From the NCBI GenBank assembly GCA_965214565.1, contig OZ243951.1, positions 868,001 to 932,000 of the forward strand: a DNA stretch of 64,000 nucleotides, written 5' to 3'. The position numbers and the translations under genes were made by a program. The first letter of the stretch is position 1, and each line of letters begins with the position of its first letter. The notes below the pieces were generated by a model, which searched no databases, was not told where the DNA came from, and worked only from the letters and a program-made list of their open reading frames with translations. This document shows positions 41,235 through 49,875 of the stretch, in pieces. This DNA is from VXYK01 sp965214565. GTDB taxonomy: Bacteria; Actinomycetota; Acidimicrobiia; Acidimicrobiales; Aldehydirespiratoraceae.

Positions 41235-42647
41235 TTATCGCGGAGGGTGTTTGCGGTGTGCGAGGTGTCGGCATGCCCCGTGGTGACCGCGCCGCAGGCT
41301 GCACGGTTTCTGGGTCGACGTGACCTGTCTCGGGCACTGTGCCCATCCAGCGGGTGCTTCGAGGTGTTCATCGTTGTGAGATGTCTCGATGAACGGCTGC
41401 GACAAGACCTCGTCGTAATCGTTGACAGACGCTGCCGGGTCGCTGATAGTCGAGGCCATGATCTCGTACGCGTCGAACACCCGGTCCGCGTCGTAGACCC
41501 GCAGCTTCGTGTCGGCTCGGCGGCTCTTGACGATCCCGACCGTTTCGAGTCTCCGCAACGCCGCGGCGCAACGCTTCTCGGAATGCCCAGTCAACGACGA
41601 CAGATAGCCGGGCGTCATCGACGGATGCAACGGAAGACGGCTGATCGCTGCTGCCAAGACGGACCGGCGTTGCCTACCACCCGCGACCGCACGCCATCTC
41701 TGCTGCAATCCCTGCACGGCGCTGTGATAGTTACGCACCGCAACACAACTCTGATGCACCGATGTTGCGAGCACCTCCAACCACGGAACGATTGCTTCGG
41801 TCCGGGTCGGGTCGTCTGGTTCACCAACGAACCGCTGAACCCGCGCGAGCGAGTCCATGTATCGGTCTTTGTTGCGCGACAACGCCAAACTCACCGGCGG
41901 CATCACCGCATCCGACGCGCAACGCTGCTTGAGCACCCCGTACAGCAAACCCCTGCCGGCTCGACCGTTGCCGTCACCGAACGGATGGATCGTCTCGAAC
42001 TGGGCGTGAGCTATCGCTGCTTGCAGCAACGGGCTGTGACCGTCGCTGCGGACATACTCCAGCAGGTCCTCAAGCAGTTCAGAGCAATGCTCGGGAGGCG
42101 GAGGCACAAAACCGCCTTCAAGGGGATGCCAGTCGTTGCCTCCGATCCAGTTCTGATCGGCACGAACCACCCCACCGAGGTACGGCGTCGGCGACGGTTT
42201 CATCAGCACACGATGCGCTTCGAGCAACGACTGCATCTCTAGTTCTGAACGGTTGGCGAGCATCGCCAGCGCCTTGTTGTTCGCGTCGATGTTGCCCACA
42301 ACCTCAAAGACAGAGTCATGGAACTCCCGATCCGGGAAATGCTGTCTGCGGAGCAGCGCGTGGACCACTCTGCGAGTTGCGGGCGACACGCCCTCGATCC
42401 GAGACGAACCAAGCGACTCAGCCCAGAAGAACACCCCGTCGCTGGTCCCCAGCGCGGTCAACTCAGATGCCGTGGACCGCAACTCGTGTTCGGCTTCTGC
42501 GATGAACGCTGCGACGTCCGCGCTCAGCAAAGGCTGCCAGCCAGACACCCGGTGAGGGATGTACGCTGCGAAGTCTCCCGCGCGTCGGTCACGAGGACGC
42601 AACGCGGCGACGTTACCGTGCCAGTGTTGAGCGACCAGTTTCCCCAT
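41235..42647 (-). CDS. Fic family protein (AMP transferase) with C-terminal winged helix
   Basis: A 470-residue Fic protein. The catalytic motif HPFGDGNGRAGR lies at 221-232 with the active His and the phosphate-binding loop intact. An inhibitory helix motif SSRIEG (S-x-x-x-E-G, 81-86) lies N-terminal to the Fic core, the arrangement of self-inhibited class II Fic enzymes. A winged-helix region near 335-400 (MTPGYLSSLTGHSEKRCAAALRRL...) should bind DNA. The tail has C-x13-C and GHHGACRHLAH, a possible zinc knuckle. Fic enzymes usually AMPylate protein targets; the target is unknown. The gene stands alone behind a very strong palindrome, so autoregulation is likely. Confidence 0.92.
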   Translation of the reverse strand: MGKLVAQHWHGNVAALRPRDRRAGDFAAYIPHRVSGWQPLLSADVAAFIAEAEHELRSTASELTALGTSDGVFFWAESLGSSRIEGVSPATRRVVHALLRRQHFPDREFHDSVFEVVGNIDANNKALAMLANRSELEMQSLLEAHRVLMKPSPTPYLGGVVRADQNWIGGNDWHPLEGGFVPPPPEHCSELLEDLLEYVRSDGHSPLLQAAIAHAQFETIHPFGDGNGRAGRGLLYGVLKQRCASDAVMPPVSLALSRNKDRYMDSLARVQRFVGEPDDPTRTEAIVPWLEVLATSVHQSCVAVRNYHSAVQGLQQRWRAVAGGRQRRSVLAAAISRLPLHPSMTPGYLSSLTGHSEKRCAAALRRLETVGIVKSRRADTKLRVYDADRVFDAYEIMASTISDPAASVNDYDEVLSQPFIETSHNDEHLEAPAGWAQCPRQVTSTQKPCSLRRGHHGACRHLAHRKHPPR

Positions 42648-42658
42648 CGGTACCTCCC

Positions 42659-42713
42659 TTACCGTACCAAAACTCGTAGTTTTGGTACGGTAATTATCTT
42701 AGCGTACCAAAAC
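42659..42713 (-). promoter_or_regulatory. Palindromic operator upstream of the fic gene
   Basis: Two perfect 16-base arms, TTACCGTACCAAAACT (42659-42674) and AGTTTTGGTACGGTAA (42678-42693), separated by three bases. A third half-site CGTACCAAAAC lies at 42703-42713. The palindrome begins 12 bases upstream of the fic ATG and overlaps its ribosome region. The AT-rich TAAGATAATT between the palindrome and the third half-site (minus strand) could be a -10 box. The Fic protein itself carries a winged helix and is the natural candidate repressor. Confidence 0.8.
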
Positions 42714-42768
42714 ACGGTGGATGAGGACCCTGGTTTTCGATGTGATGGGTGGCCGATCTCGACTTCAC

Positions 42769-43605
42769 CTATTCGTCGGAGCGGAGTTCGGCGATGCGGT
42801 GGCGGGCGACCTCAAGGTCGTCGGGGTTGGTCACGCCGACCCACGCCTCGGCGGTTGGAATCACCTCGACGGTCAACTCGGAGGCATACATCAGTTCATC
42901 GACCAGCACAGGAAGCAGAAACTCCGCCTTGGCGTCGTTACGGTGCAGACGCAGGAACGCCCTGAAACCGGCTTCGAGATCGTCGAAGATCTGCTCTGAG
43001 AACGCCCAGAAGTTCATCGAAACAACCTCATCGGGGGCGAGAGGGCCTGGCGGTTCGGTCGCGAATATGGATCCGTCTCCACGGCGCTCGATGCCGTGGG
43101 TCTCGACCAGCGAAACGAGTCTGTTTCCCTCGGCCGTGCAGACGCCCCGGCTGACCTTGCCGGACTCGGGCAGGGTCAACTCCAGGTTGAACCCCCCGAG
43201 CAGGGCACGCCCGGCGGTCAGGCCGCTGGCCCGGGCGACCACCGATTCATATGTTGAGCGGCCGTAGTAGTCGTCCGCGTTGCAGACGACGAACGGGCCG
43301 TTCACCTCCGAGGCCGCCGCCAGCACCGCGTGGGCAGTCCCCCACGGTTTGGCCCGGTCCGGTCCGTACTCGTCCTGGCAAACAAAGCTGATCTCAAGGT
43401 CTCCGTAGCGGCCACCGATATGGCGTCGCACGTCGTCTTCGATGTCGCTGCGGACGATCAGCACGACCCTGCCGACACCGGCATCAACTGCGTCGCGGAT
43501 CGCGAAGTCGACGAAGGCCTCGCCGTCGGCCCCGACGATCTCAAGCTGCTTGGTACCGCCGAACCGCGAGCCGAGGCCCGCCGCCATCACCACTAAAGAG
43601 ACCAT
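42769..43605 (-). CDS. Sugar-phosphate nucleotidyltransferase family protein
   Basis: A 278-residue NTP-transferase. The N-terminal signature is LVVMAAGLGSRFGGTKQLE (the G-x-G-x-R-x-x-K loop), followed by WGTAHAVLAA and a metal-binding CNADDYYG. The SMNFWAFSE segment is also usual. The short length and lack of a C-terminal beta-helix resemble simple RmlA/GalU-type or GlmU-N-like enzymes, so it transfers a nucleotide to a sugar phosphate. The upstream gap to the divergent side contains the fic operator. No sugar pathway partner lies nearby, so the substrate is unknown. Confidence 0.88.
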   Translation of the reverse strand: MVSLVVMAAGLGSRFGGTKQLEIVGADGEAFVDFAIRDAVDAGVGRVVLIVRSDIEDDVRRHIGGRYGDLEISFVCQDEYGPDRAKPWGTAHAVLAAASEVNGPFVVCNADDYYGRSTYESVVARASGLTAGRALLGGFNLELTLPESGKVSRGVCTAEGNRLVSLVETHGIERRGDGSIFATEPPGPLAPDEVVSMNFWAFSEQIFDDLEAGFRAFLRLHRNDAKAEFLLPVLVDELMYASELTVEVIPTAEAWVGVTNPDDLEVARHRIAELRSDE

Positions 43606-43662
43606 GTCAACCGGTACCTTCTAGTCGTTGCCGATAATAGTGCCGAAGGCGTAACTCTGCCC

Positions 43663-45395
43663 CTAGTCGGCACCGTCCACCCACACGAGCCGCAAGGTCA
43701 TACTCTCGTCGTCTTCGACCTCGTTGTCGTTGATGGCGGCGACGCTCACCCACTTGTGGGTCTCGCCCGGCTCGAACGTGACCAGCTCGCTCGCGAACTC
43801 GAAGTCGCTGCCCGCTGTCGACTGCCAGCCGCCGACGGTGATGTAGGCGACGGTCACGGCCTTGTCCGACACGCGGCTCAGCGTGATGACGAACTCCAGG
43901 TAGCCGCCCTCGGTTGCGCTGGCGTTGGCCACCGACACAGTCAACGGGCCGTCCACCACTGGCGGTGGCGGCGGAGCAGCGTCGTCGTCCTCGACGGCGA
44001 CTTGTGGCCGATGCCTGGTCGGACGACACCGCGTAGCCGCCGCCCGCCGCGAGCACTGCGCTGACCGAACCGGCCGGTTCGTCGACGCTGTTATCGATGG
44101 TGGCCACACTGAACGTCGCTGCGCCGCTGACGGGGATGGTTACCGTACGCGACCTGTGGCGGCACCCCACTCGCCGGTCTGGCCGACCGTCACGTTGACC
44201 GTCAACGGGTTCGACGGCGCCGGATCGGCGGTCACCGTGAAGGTCGCAGTGCCGCCCTCGGTGACCCCGCCGCCCGCGGTGATACCCACGACCGGGATCG
44301 GGCACCACCACGACAGGCTGAGCGTCGTGGTGGTCAGCTATCGCCACGCTTCCCCGATCGGTCGGGCTGGTGACCCACTGGCAGCGGTCACTCTCAACGG
44401 GATCCACCGGCTGCCACTTGAAACGGATCTCGCCGAGATTCGGCGTCTCCACACCGTCCCCCGACGAGGAGTAGGAGAGCGTCGTTGAGCACGACCATCT
44501 GCGCGACCCCACCGAACTGCTGCTTCTGGTAGCTGGCGGCGACGACGATCTCCACGCTGAGAAAGCCGTCGTTGTCGGTGCCGTCGTTGTCGGTAGTGGC
44601 GGTCGAATTCTGGGCGCTGCCGGAGACAGGCACGACAACGGTGCGCCAGCCGAGCTGTCCGGCGACTCCCAGCGAGGCTGCCGAAGTAGTGCCGCCGTAG
44701 CCGACGTCGACCTCCACCAGCAGCGGCTCGGTTGGCGGCGGGTTGACGGTCAACGTGAACTCGGCGGCCTCGCCCTCGGTGATCGACGTCACTGCCGCCG
44801 ACACGTCGGCTATCGGGTTCGTCAGCGTGACCGGGTCGACACCGGGGCTCAGCGTGGTGAACGTCAACTCCGAACTGCCCGAGCCGGGCAGAATCTCGCC
44901 CTCCTGCATGTAGAGCACCTGCACCGTGTGCTCGGCCTCGGGTTCGAGGCCGTCTGTGACATGCACCGGCGCACCGGCCTGCTCGCTGTGAGCACCGCCG
45001 CCTTCGGTCATGAGCTGCACCTAGTAGAGCCGCTCTCCGAACATCTGGCCCCAGGTCAGCTTCACCTCGGTGTCGGACAGCCTGCCCACCGACGATCCCC
45101 CCGTGAACACGACCTTGGTATTGCCATCGGAGGGGTAGTAGAGGTTGAGATTGTTCTCCCTGCGCGGTGGTCGAGACGGTGGTGGAAGCGCTGCTGCTGT
45201 CTTCCAGCCCCATCAAAGACGATGGTCTTGCGTTCCGCCTCATCCACCGCGGGGAACGACGGCGGACCGGAGCCCCCGTCGACCAGCACCGTCGGCGTCT
45301 GGGCTTCACCACCTCGACTTGAGGACACCGAACCGCGAGTCGAGACCTGCCACCATCACTCGCAAGAGACCATGCCCGACACCGTGAGATCATAG
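43663..45395 (-). pseudogene. Decayed Calx-beta/fibronectin-like surface protein
   Basis: No single frame is open, yet protein-like fragments follow in order on the minus strand in different frames. They are VLVDGGSGPPSFPAVDE (near 45300), NNLNLYYPSDGN to GERLY then a TAG stop near 45025, VQLMTEGG to FLSVEIVVAASY (about 45020-44500), ETPNLGEIRFKW (about 44450), ITAGGGVTEGGTATFTVT (about 44280), VSGAATFSVATIDNS (about 44120), and a good Calx-beta module from PLTVSVANASATEGG to LRLVWVDGAD (about 43945-43663). The repeated T-x-T-E-G-G / V-T-V / D-N-D pattern is that of calcium-binding Calx-beta repeats of large adhesins. At least five frameshifts and one nonsense codon make this a pseudogene, unless the assembly here is poor. 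Confidence 0.72.
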
Positions 45396-45453
45396 GTTGC
45401 TCCGATTGAGATTCGCGTTCATTGGTACGGCTCGAAGACAATCGACGGCGCGT

Positions 45454-45822
45454 TCAACCGCCACCATCCCCAACACTCGGCAGATCTAGGCGGCAACTCA
45501 GTTCAATGGCCGCGCCGACACGAACTCCAGCCAACGCAACTGCGGCATTGTCGGTTTCGCCCTTAGTGTTCGGGTCGAAATTCTGCTCGTATGCAACCAA
45601 CAAGTCAAGGTCGGCGTGCAGGTTCGCTGGTGCCAGGTCACGCAGATTCGTCAACGCGACAAGATATCCAGCCTCGGATCTGTCCTCACTGGCATCAGTG
45701 TCTCGAATGCTCCTTGACGCAAAAAACTGCGCTTGCTTGCAGAACTCGCTATCAGTCGCGGCGGTGTTGACGCAAGCCACCAGCAAAACTAGCACGACCG
45801 CAATCAGAGACACTCTCAACAC
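45454..45822 (-). CDS. Small secreted lipoprotein, 122 residues
   Basis: A signal peptide of 16 residues ending LLVAC (lipobox), then a polar mature chain with a second Cys pair (FCKQAQ and SCRLDL). The middle is helical (YLVALTNLRDLAPANLHADLDLLVAYEQNF). GTG 45822 is the start used; a further GTG lies nine bases downstream. No family recognised. It is the last of three consecutive secreted-protein genes on this strand. Confidence 0.7.
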   Translation of the reverse strand: MLRVSLIAVVLVLLVACVNTAATDSEFCKQAQFFASRSIRDTDASEDRSEAGYLVALTNLRDLAPANLHADLDLLVAYEQNFDPNTKGETDNAAVALAGVRVGAAIELSCRLDLPSVGDGGG

Positions 45823-45849
45823 GGGAGATTGGACCAGGGGACAGATTCG

Positions 45850-46407
45850 TTAAAGGGCATCGTTGATGTGATCTAAGTCGTCGCTAGTAAGCGTCAAGGG
45901 GTTGACTAGACCGAGAACAACCCAACTTCTCATGCATGTCTGATTCGAGTCGACGTGCCCGATACTACCGGTGTGACCTAACTCGTGGCAGCCAACGGCA
46001 CGCCAGAAATTGCGCTCCGAGTTGGAGTCAGGTGTCGTGTCCATTCCTCTCAGATTGAACTCGATTCGATAGTGATCACAGCGTCGGTTCCACCAAACGG
46101 TCGATGTGCATTCGACCCACGCGCGCGCGCTATCCGCAGAATTCATGTCGTGACAGTGGATGTCGTTGTCTCCTTGACTCATGATGATTTCGGATCGCCC
46201 AAGTTGGGTGGCACCCCAGTCGCAAGCTATCTCGCCCGCTGAGGTTAGGTTAACGTGCTCATATTCTTGAGTGTTGTTGTCACGGGTACGCAGCCTGGGC
46301 CCATCGTCATGGTGAGCGATCGCTGTACTAGTCACAAGAAGTGAAATGGCCGACGAAATTGCCGCTGCACGAAGTGCGATTCGAAACTGTCTCATTATCC
46401 GGTTCAT
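45850..46407 (-). CDS. Secreted metzincin-like zinc protease
   Basis: A 185-residue protein with a signal peptide (about 1-31, ending in TAIAHH). The zinc-binding signature HELGHTGSIGH at 141-151 has the three His and the catalytic Glu of metzincins (H-E-x-x-H-x-x-G-x-x-H), and CMRS at 158-161 would be the Met-turn. The spacing from the last His to the Met is only eight residues, shorter than in most matrixins, so it may be a compact variant. Five or six Cys suggest disulphides. No pro-domain is visible. Its start overlaps the upstream lipoprotein gene by four bases, so the two are co-translated. Confidence 0.8.
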   Translation of the reverse strand: MNRIMRQFRIALRAAAISSAISLLVTSTAIAHHDDGPRLRTRDNNTQEYEHVNLTSAGEIACDWGATQLGRSEIIMSQGDNDIHCHDMNSADSARAWVECTSTVWWNRRCDHYRIEFNLRGMDTTPDSNSERNFWRAVGCHELGHTGSIGHVDSNQTCMRSWVVLGLVNPLTLTSDDLDHINDAL

Positions 46408-47222
46408 TGTGGTGTCTCCTGACCGGTTGTTGCAGGATTACCGGTGGTGTCAAAGGTAGTACCTTCAGATGTGGCCGGGCCGGTTCCGTCACTGCCAGCA
46501 CCAGTATTGCCGATATCGCCGCGGTTCTCCTGGACTTCGAGTTCCGCCAGAACGCTATAGTCTGGTTCTTGCGGTTCAATATTCTCGTCTACTACAGTCG
46601 TGACAGACTGTCGGATACGGCCAGCGACGCTGTCTGGAGCAAGTTCGTCCAAAGCGGTGCCAAGAGTCGAATGCGCGAACACCTCCGCTGTGTCGTAGGC
46701 TTGGAACTCGCCGTCGACATTGTAATGAGTCAAGATTCGTCCTTCAGGGACTATCTGGACGTAGCGGTCAACTGGCTGATTCGAGGCTTGAACCAAAAAG
46801 AACACGCCTCTGTCGCCTAAACGACTCCATGGCATCTCCGCGAATTCGTACGAGGTACCATCGTCGCGGTAGCCCGACTCTTCGATTGTGACGGTCGCTC
46901 CAGGTGCTGTTCCCTTGAACGTCTCGGAGATGGTGATGGTGACGTCGCGTACCGTTATCGTAGTGGACCGTGGATCATCGGCATTCAGCGTGCGGCCACG
47001 CACAATCGAGGTCACCTCGCCCGATACCACAAGGTCGGCAGTGGCCGTCATCTCCTCAAGGCTCGCAAAATGATAGATCCACAAACCGCCGAGAGCGATG
47101 GTGTCAGGCCGCTCGTTGGCCACCGACACCTCTTCACTGCGATTACAAGCCCCCGCCAACAGCATCACTGCAACAGAAAAGACAGCCCAGACCCGCTTGG
47201 CCATTACCGGCCGATTTCCCAT
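46404..47222 (-). CDS. Secreted lipoprotein, 272 residues
   Basis: A signal peptide MAKRVWAVFSVAVMLLAGAC with a slightly unusual lipobox (AGAC). The mature part begins with a conserved-looking block: SLEEMTATADLVVSGEVTSIVRGR, then ITVRDVTITISETFKG, a pattern seen in several secreted proteins of unknown function with a small beta domain. The last 60 residues are low-complexity Gly/Thr/Asn. ATG 47222 with GGAAG just upstream is preferred; 47204 is an alternative. A tandem 29-base repeat lies directly upstream. It is probably co-transcribed with the metzincin-like protease, possibly as its partner or inhibitor, which is an inference from overlap only. Confidence 0.75.
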   Translation of the reverse strand: MGNRPVMAKRVWAVFSVAVMLLAGACNRSEEVSVANERPDTIALGGLWIYHFASLEEMTATADLVVSGEVTSIVRGRTLNADDPRSTTITVRDVTITISETFKGTAPGATVTIEESGYRDDGTSYEFAEMPWSRLGDRGVFFLVQASNQPVDRYVQIVPEGRILTHYNVDGEFQAYDTAEVFAHSTLGTALDELAPDSVAGRIRQSVTTVVDENIEPQEPDYSVLAELEVQENRGDIGNTGAGSDGTGPATSEGTTFDTTGNPATTGQETPQ

Positions 47223-47239
47223 CAATGCTTCCGAACTAC

Positions 47240-47297
47240 AACGAACCATTACTGTACACTGACAGCTGAACGAACCATTACTGTACACCGACAGCTG
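47240..47297. repeat. Tandem 29-base direct repeat upstream of the lipoprotein-protease genes
   Basis: Copy 1 at 47240-47268 and copy 2 at 47269-47297 are head-to-tail with a single T/C difference. Each unit contains CGAACCATTACTGTACAC and ends in the palindrome CAGCTG. On the minus strand each unit holds TACAGT, a possible -10 box, so the duplication may have doubled a promoter or an operator. It begins 18 bases upstream of the lipoprotein start codon. Confidence 0.8.
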
Positions 47298-47337
47298 TCA
47301 GTTACAGCGGGTGGAGGCCGCCGGTTCTGGCACACGC

Positions 47338-48279
47338 TCAAGCGTGAGGTTCGAAGACGACCTTGATGGCGCCCGAGGAACGGTCGCGCGCTGCGGCGAA
47401 CGCCTCGGGCGCGGCATCGAGCGGAAACCGGTGCGAGATCAGGGCGTCTCCGAGTTGACCCATGTCTGCCAGCAGTGCCGCCGCGCTTTCGATCTCGCGT
47501 CCCGCCGCGGTCCCGCTGTACATCATCGCGGGGACGAGGGTCACCTCCTGCATCAGGATCGTCATGTCCAACTCCACCGGATCCCAGAACGAACCGACCA
47601 CGCAGACCCGACCCCCGTACCGGCATCGCCTCACCGACTCGAGCAGCGAGGACGTGGAACCCACAGCATCGAAGACCACGTCGTAACCGTCACCCACCTC
47701 AGCGTTGGCTCCCAGCATGTGGGCTGCGTCTGCCTGATGATCGTGGCGAGCGCTGATGTCGACATCGAAGCCTGCTCGGAGCAGAGCAGCTGCCGTGGCC
47801 AGACCAATGGGGCCGGCCCCGATGATCCCGACCCGTTCCCCTGACTGCATCCGGGCCCGGTTCACCGCGTGGACCGCCACAGCCAGATTCTCGACCAGCG
47901 AGGCGTCAGTCACCTTGATACCGCTCGCCAGGCGCACCAGCGCTTCCGCGGGCGCCAACAGGTACTCGCCCATGCCCCCGTCGCTGAACACACCGATGAT
48001 GTCTGCTCCGGCGTCACAGCGATGCCGTTCGCCGTCCCTGCAGTTCCCGCAGTGCCCGCACGAACGGAGCGGTTCGACAGCCACAGGCGTGCCGTCGTCG
48101 AGATGCCCGGAGATCTCGTGGCCCAGCACCCGCCCCTCAGCCATTCCGTTGTCGATCATGTGAAGGTCTGAACCGCAAATGCCCACCGCGGCCACCTTGA
48201 CCCGGAACTGGTCCGGGTCAGCGGGCATCGGCGCATCAGTCAGCGTCGGTTCCCCGTCGATGACCCGAATCACTCTCAT
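47338..48279 (-). CDS. Zinc-dependent medium-chain alcohol dehydrogenase
   Basis: A 313-residue MDR oxidoreductase. The catalytic zinc ligand region is GICGSDLHMID, with GHEISG. The structural zinc loop has the four Cys of CGHCGNCRDGERHRC. The Rossmann motif is GAGPIG near residue 155. The protein is a little shorter than typical (about 340-350), with a short cofactor domain. The substrate, a sugar alcohol, threonine-like or simple alcohol, cannot be told. It lies just downstream of the tandem-repeat region and is followed on the same strand by a histidine phosphatase, separated by 40 bases. Confidence 0.92.
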   Translation of the reverse strand: MRVIRVIDGEPTLTDAPMPADPDQFRVKVAAVGICGSDLHMIDNGMAEGRVLGHEISGHLDDGTPVAVEPLRSCGHCGNCRDGERHRCDAGADIIGVFSDGGMGEYLLAPAEALVRLASGIKVTDASLVENLAVAVHAVNRARMQSGERVGIIGAGPIGLATAAALLRAGFDVDISARHDHQADAAHMLGANAEVGDGYDVVFDAVGSTSSLLESVRRCRYGGRVCVVGSFWDPVELDMTILMQEVTLVPAMMYSGTAAGREIESAAALLADMGQLGDALISHRFPLDAAPEAFAAARDRSSGAIKVVFEPHA

Positions 48280-48319
48280 CGGACCACGGTCATCGTTGGG
48301 CGGGCAACGAGCACCCCGT

Positions 48320-48937
48320 TCACCAATCGATCAGATCCCGCACATGGTGCGTTTCGTTGATGGAACGAACCGAGCGGATACCGAGGAACGCCGCACGCAC
48401 CCGGGTGATGCCGCAGTAGTCGACGATCATCGCCAGCGGGTCGGGGAACTTCATTATGGACCGCAGGTACACCATCGTGGTCATGCCGTGGCAGAACGCC
48501 ACGACCGTGCGGGACCGGTTGGACTCGATCACATAATCGAAGGCGCCCACGACACGTTCCTCGAAGGCTTCCAACCCGTCACTGAAGAGGTTGGCGTGGA
48601 TATCGCCTTCCAGCATTTTGGCGACCGCGGGGTCTTCGGGGTCCATCTCCTCGGTCGGCACATACGTCTTGCTCTTGTGGTCCGACTCTTTGAGATCATC
48701 GATCAATTCGATATCCAGGCCGAGCAGTTCCGCCAACGGCAGCGCCGTTTCGTGCGCACGCCTCATCGTCGAGGCCACGATATGGTCGATTCCCTCGTTC
48801 AACAGATACTCGGCGGTGCGCTTGGCCTGTTGTTGGCCCAGCTCAGACAGCGGAGGATCCGCCGTCTCATTCTCACCGTCGACATCGTGACGGATGGGCC
48901 GGGCGTGCCTAACGATGATCAAGTCCACGACCGACAA
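48320..48937 (-). CDS. Histidine phosphatase superfamily protein
   Basis: A 205-residue phosphoglycerate-mutase-like phosphatase. The catalytic motif is VRHARP (RHA instead of the usual RHG) at residues 9-14. Further active-site parts are ASTMRRAHETA and the second His in FCHGMTTM. The fold is complete, so hydrolase activity is likely; the substrate is unknown. The start is TTG 48937; GTG 48928 is an alternative with the same core. Confidence 0.88.
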   Translation of the reverse strand: MSVVDLIIVRHARPIRHDVDGENETADPPLSELGQQQAKRTAEYLLNEGIDHIVASTMRRAHETALPLAELLGLDIELIDDLKESDHKSKTYVPTEEMDPEDPAVAKMLEGDIHANLFSDGLEAFEERVVGAFDYVIESNRSRTVVAFCHGMTTMVYLRSIMKFPDPLAMIVDYCGITRVRAAFLGIRSVRSINETHHVRDLIDW

Positions 48938-48972
48938 CCATAGGGTGCGACACCCGGTCGGCGAAAACCAGG

Positions 48973-49824
48973 CTACGGCAACCCGGCCCCGGGAACCTCC
49001 ACACGCACTGTGTCGATGCGTCCTGCGCCTGTGCCGCCCACCCGGTCGGGATGGGAGTCAGGCGCGGTCACCAGGAACAGCGTGCGTCTGTCTTCCCCGC
49101 CCAACATGCAGGCGAAGCAGCTCATCTCCGTTTCGACCCGATGGGTGATCTCGCCGCCCTCGAGAACCCGCAGGGCGGCTTTGCCGATGGCGTCGGCGAA
49201 CCAGATCCCGCCCTCGGCGTCGTAGCAGCAACCGTCGGGGGCGGTGCCTGGAACTGCCGCCCACACCCTCCGGTTCGAGAGCCGGCCAGCCTCGCCGATG
49301 TCGAACGCCTTGAACTCCCCGCCGAAGCTCTCACCCACGATGAGGGTGCTCCCGTCGGGGGTAATCACAGTCCCGTTGGGGAACATCAGGTCGCCTGCCG
49401 AGCCCTCCACAGTGCCGTCGGGCTGCACCAACGCCAGCGTTGCCGGGACGATGGGGTCGCCTTCATGCAGGTCGGCACCGAAATTGCCCACATAGGCCCG
49501 GCCTTCGGCGTCTACAACCATGTCGTTGCAGTGGAATGTGGCCACTTCGGACAGATCAGCGTGTTCGTGCAGTTCGGTGCCGTCGTAACGGAGCAGTTTC
49601 TGGTCCAGCATCGACACAAGCAGCAGGTCGCCGTCGGGAAGCCAACCCAGACCCGAAGGCTGCCCGGGGAACTCGAGCACGACCTCCACGGTTCCGTCCA
49701 ATGACGCTGCCTTCACCGCATGTTGGTAGAAGTCCGAGAACCACAAGCGCCCGTCGTGCCAGCGCGGCCCCTCCCCAAAGTCGATTCCCCCGACAAACGG
49801 CTCCGGACGCTCAAGAATCTCCAT
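48973..49824 (-). CDS. SMP-30/gluconolactonase family protein
   Basis: A 283-residue six-bladed beta-propeller of the SMP-30/LRE group, usually a calcium- or zinc-dependent lactonase. Metal-ligand regions are DFGEGPRW (Glu), the FHCNDMVVDAEGRAYVGNFG segment with Asn-Asp, FPNGTVITPDG, and PDGCCYDAEGGIW. The order matches the family. It lies 51 bases downstream of menC on the same strand but is not a menaquinone gene; it may open a sugar lactone or a catabolic lactone. Confidence 0.9.
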   Translation of the reverse strand: MEILERPEPFVGGIDFGEGPRWHDGRLWFSDFYQHAVKAASLDGTVEVVLEFPGQPSGLGWLPDGDLLLVSMLDQKLLRYDGTELHEHADLSEVATFHCNDMVVDAEGRAYVGNFGADLHEGDPIVPATLALVQPDGTVEGSAGDLMFPNGTVITPDGSTLIVGESFGGEFKAFDIGEAGRLSNRRVWAAVPGTAPDGCCYDAEGGIWFADAIGKAALRVLEGGEITHRVETEMSCFACMLGGEDRRTLFLVTAPDSHPDRVGGTGAGRIDTVRVEVPGAGLP

Positions 49825-49875
49825 CCCCGCACCATAGACCCATTACTTGGAGTGATCACCTATGTAGCTCGGAGT

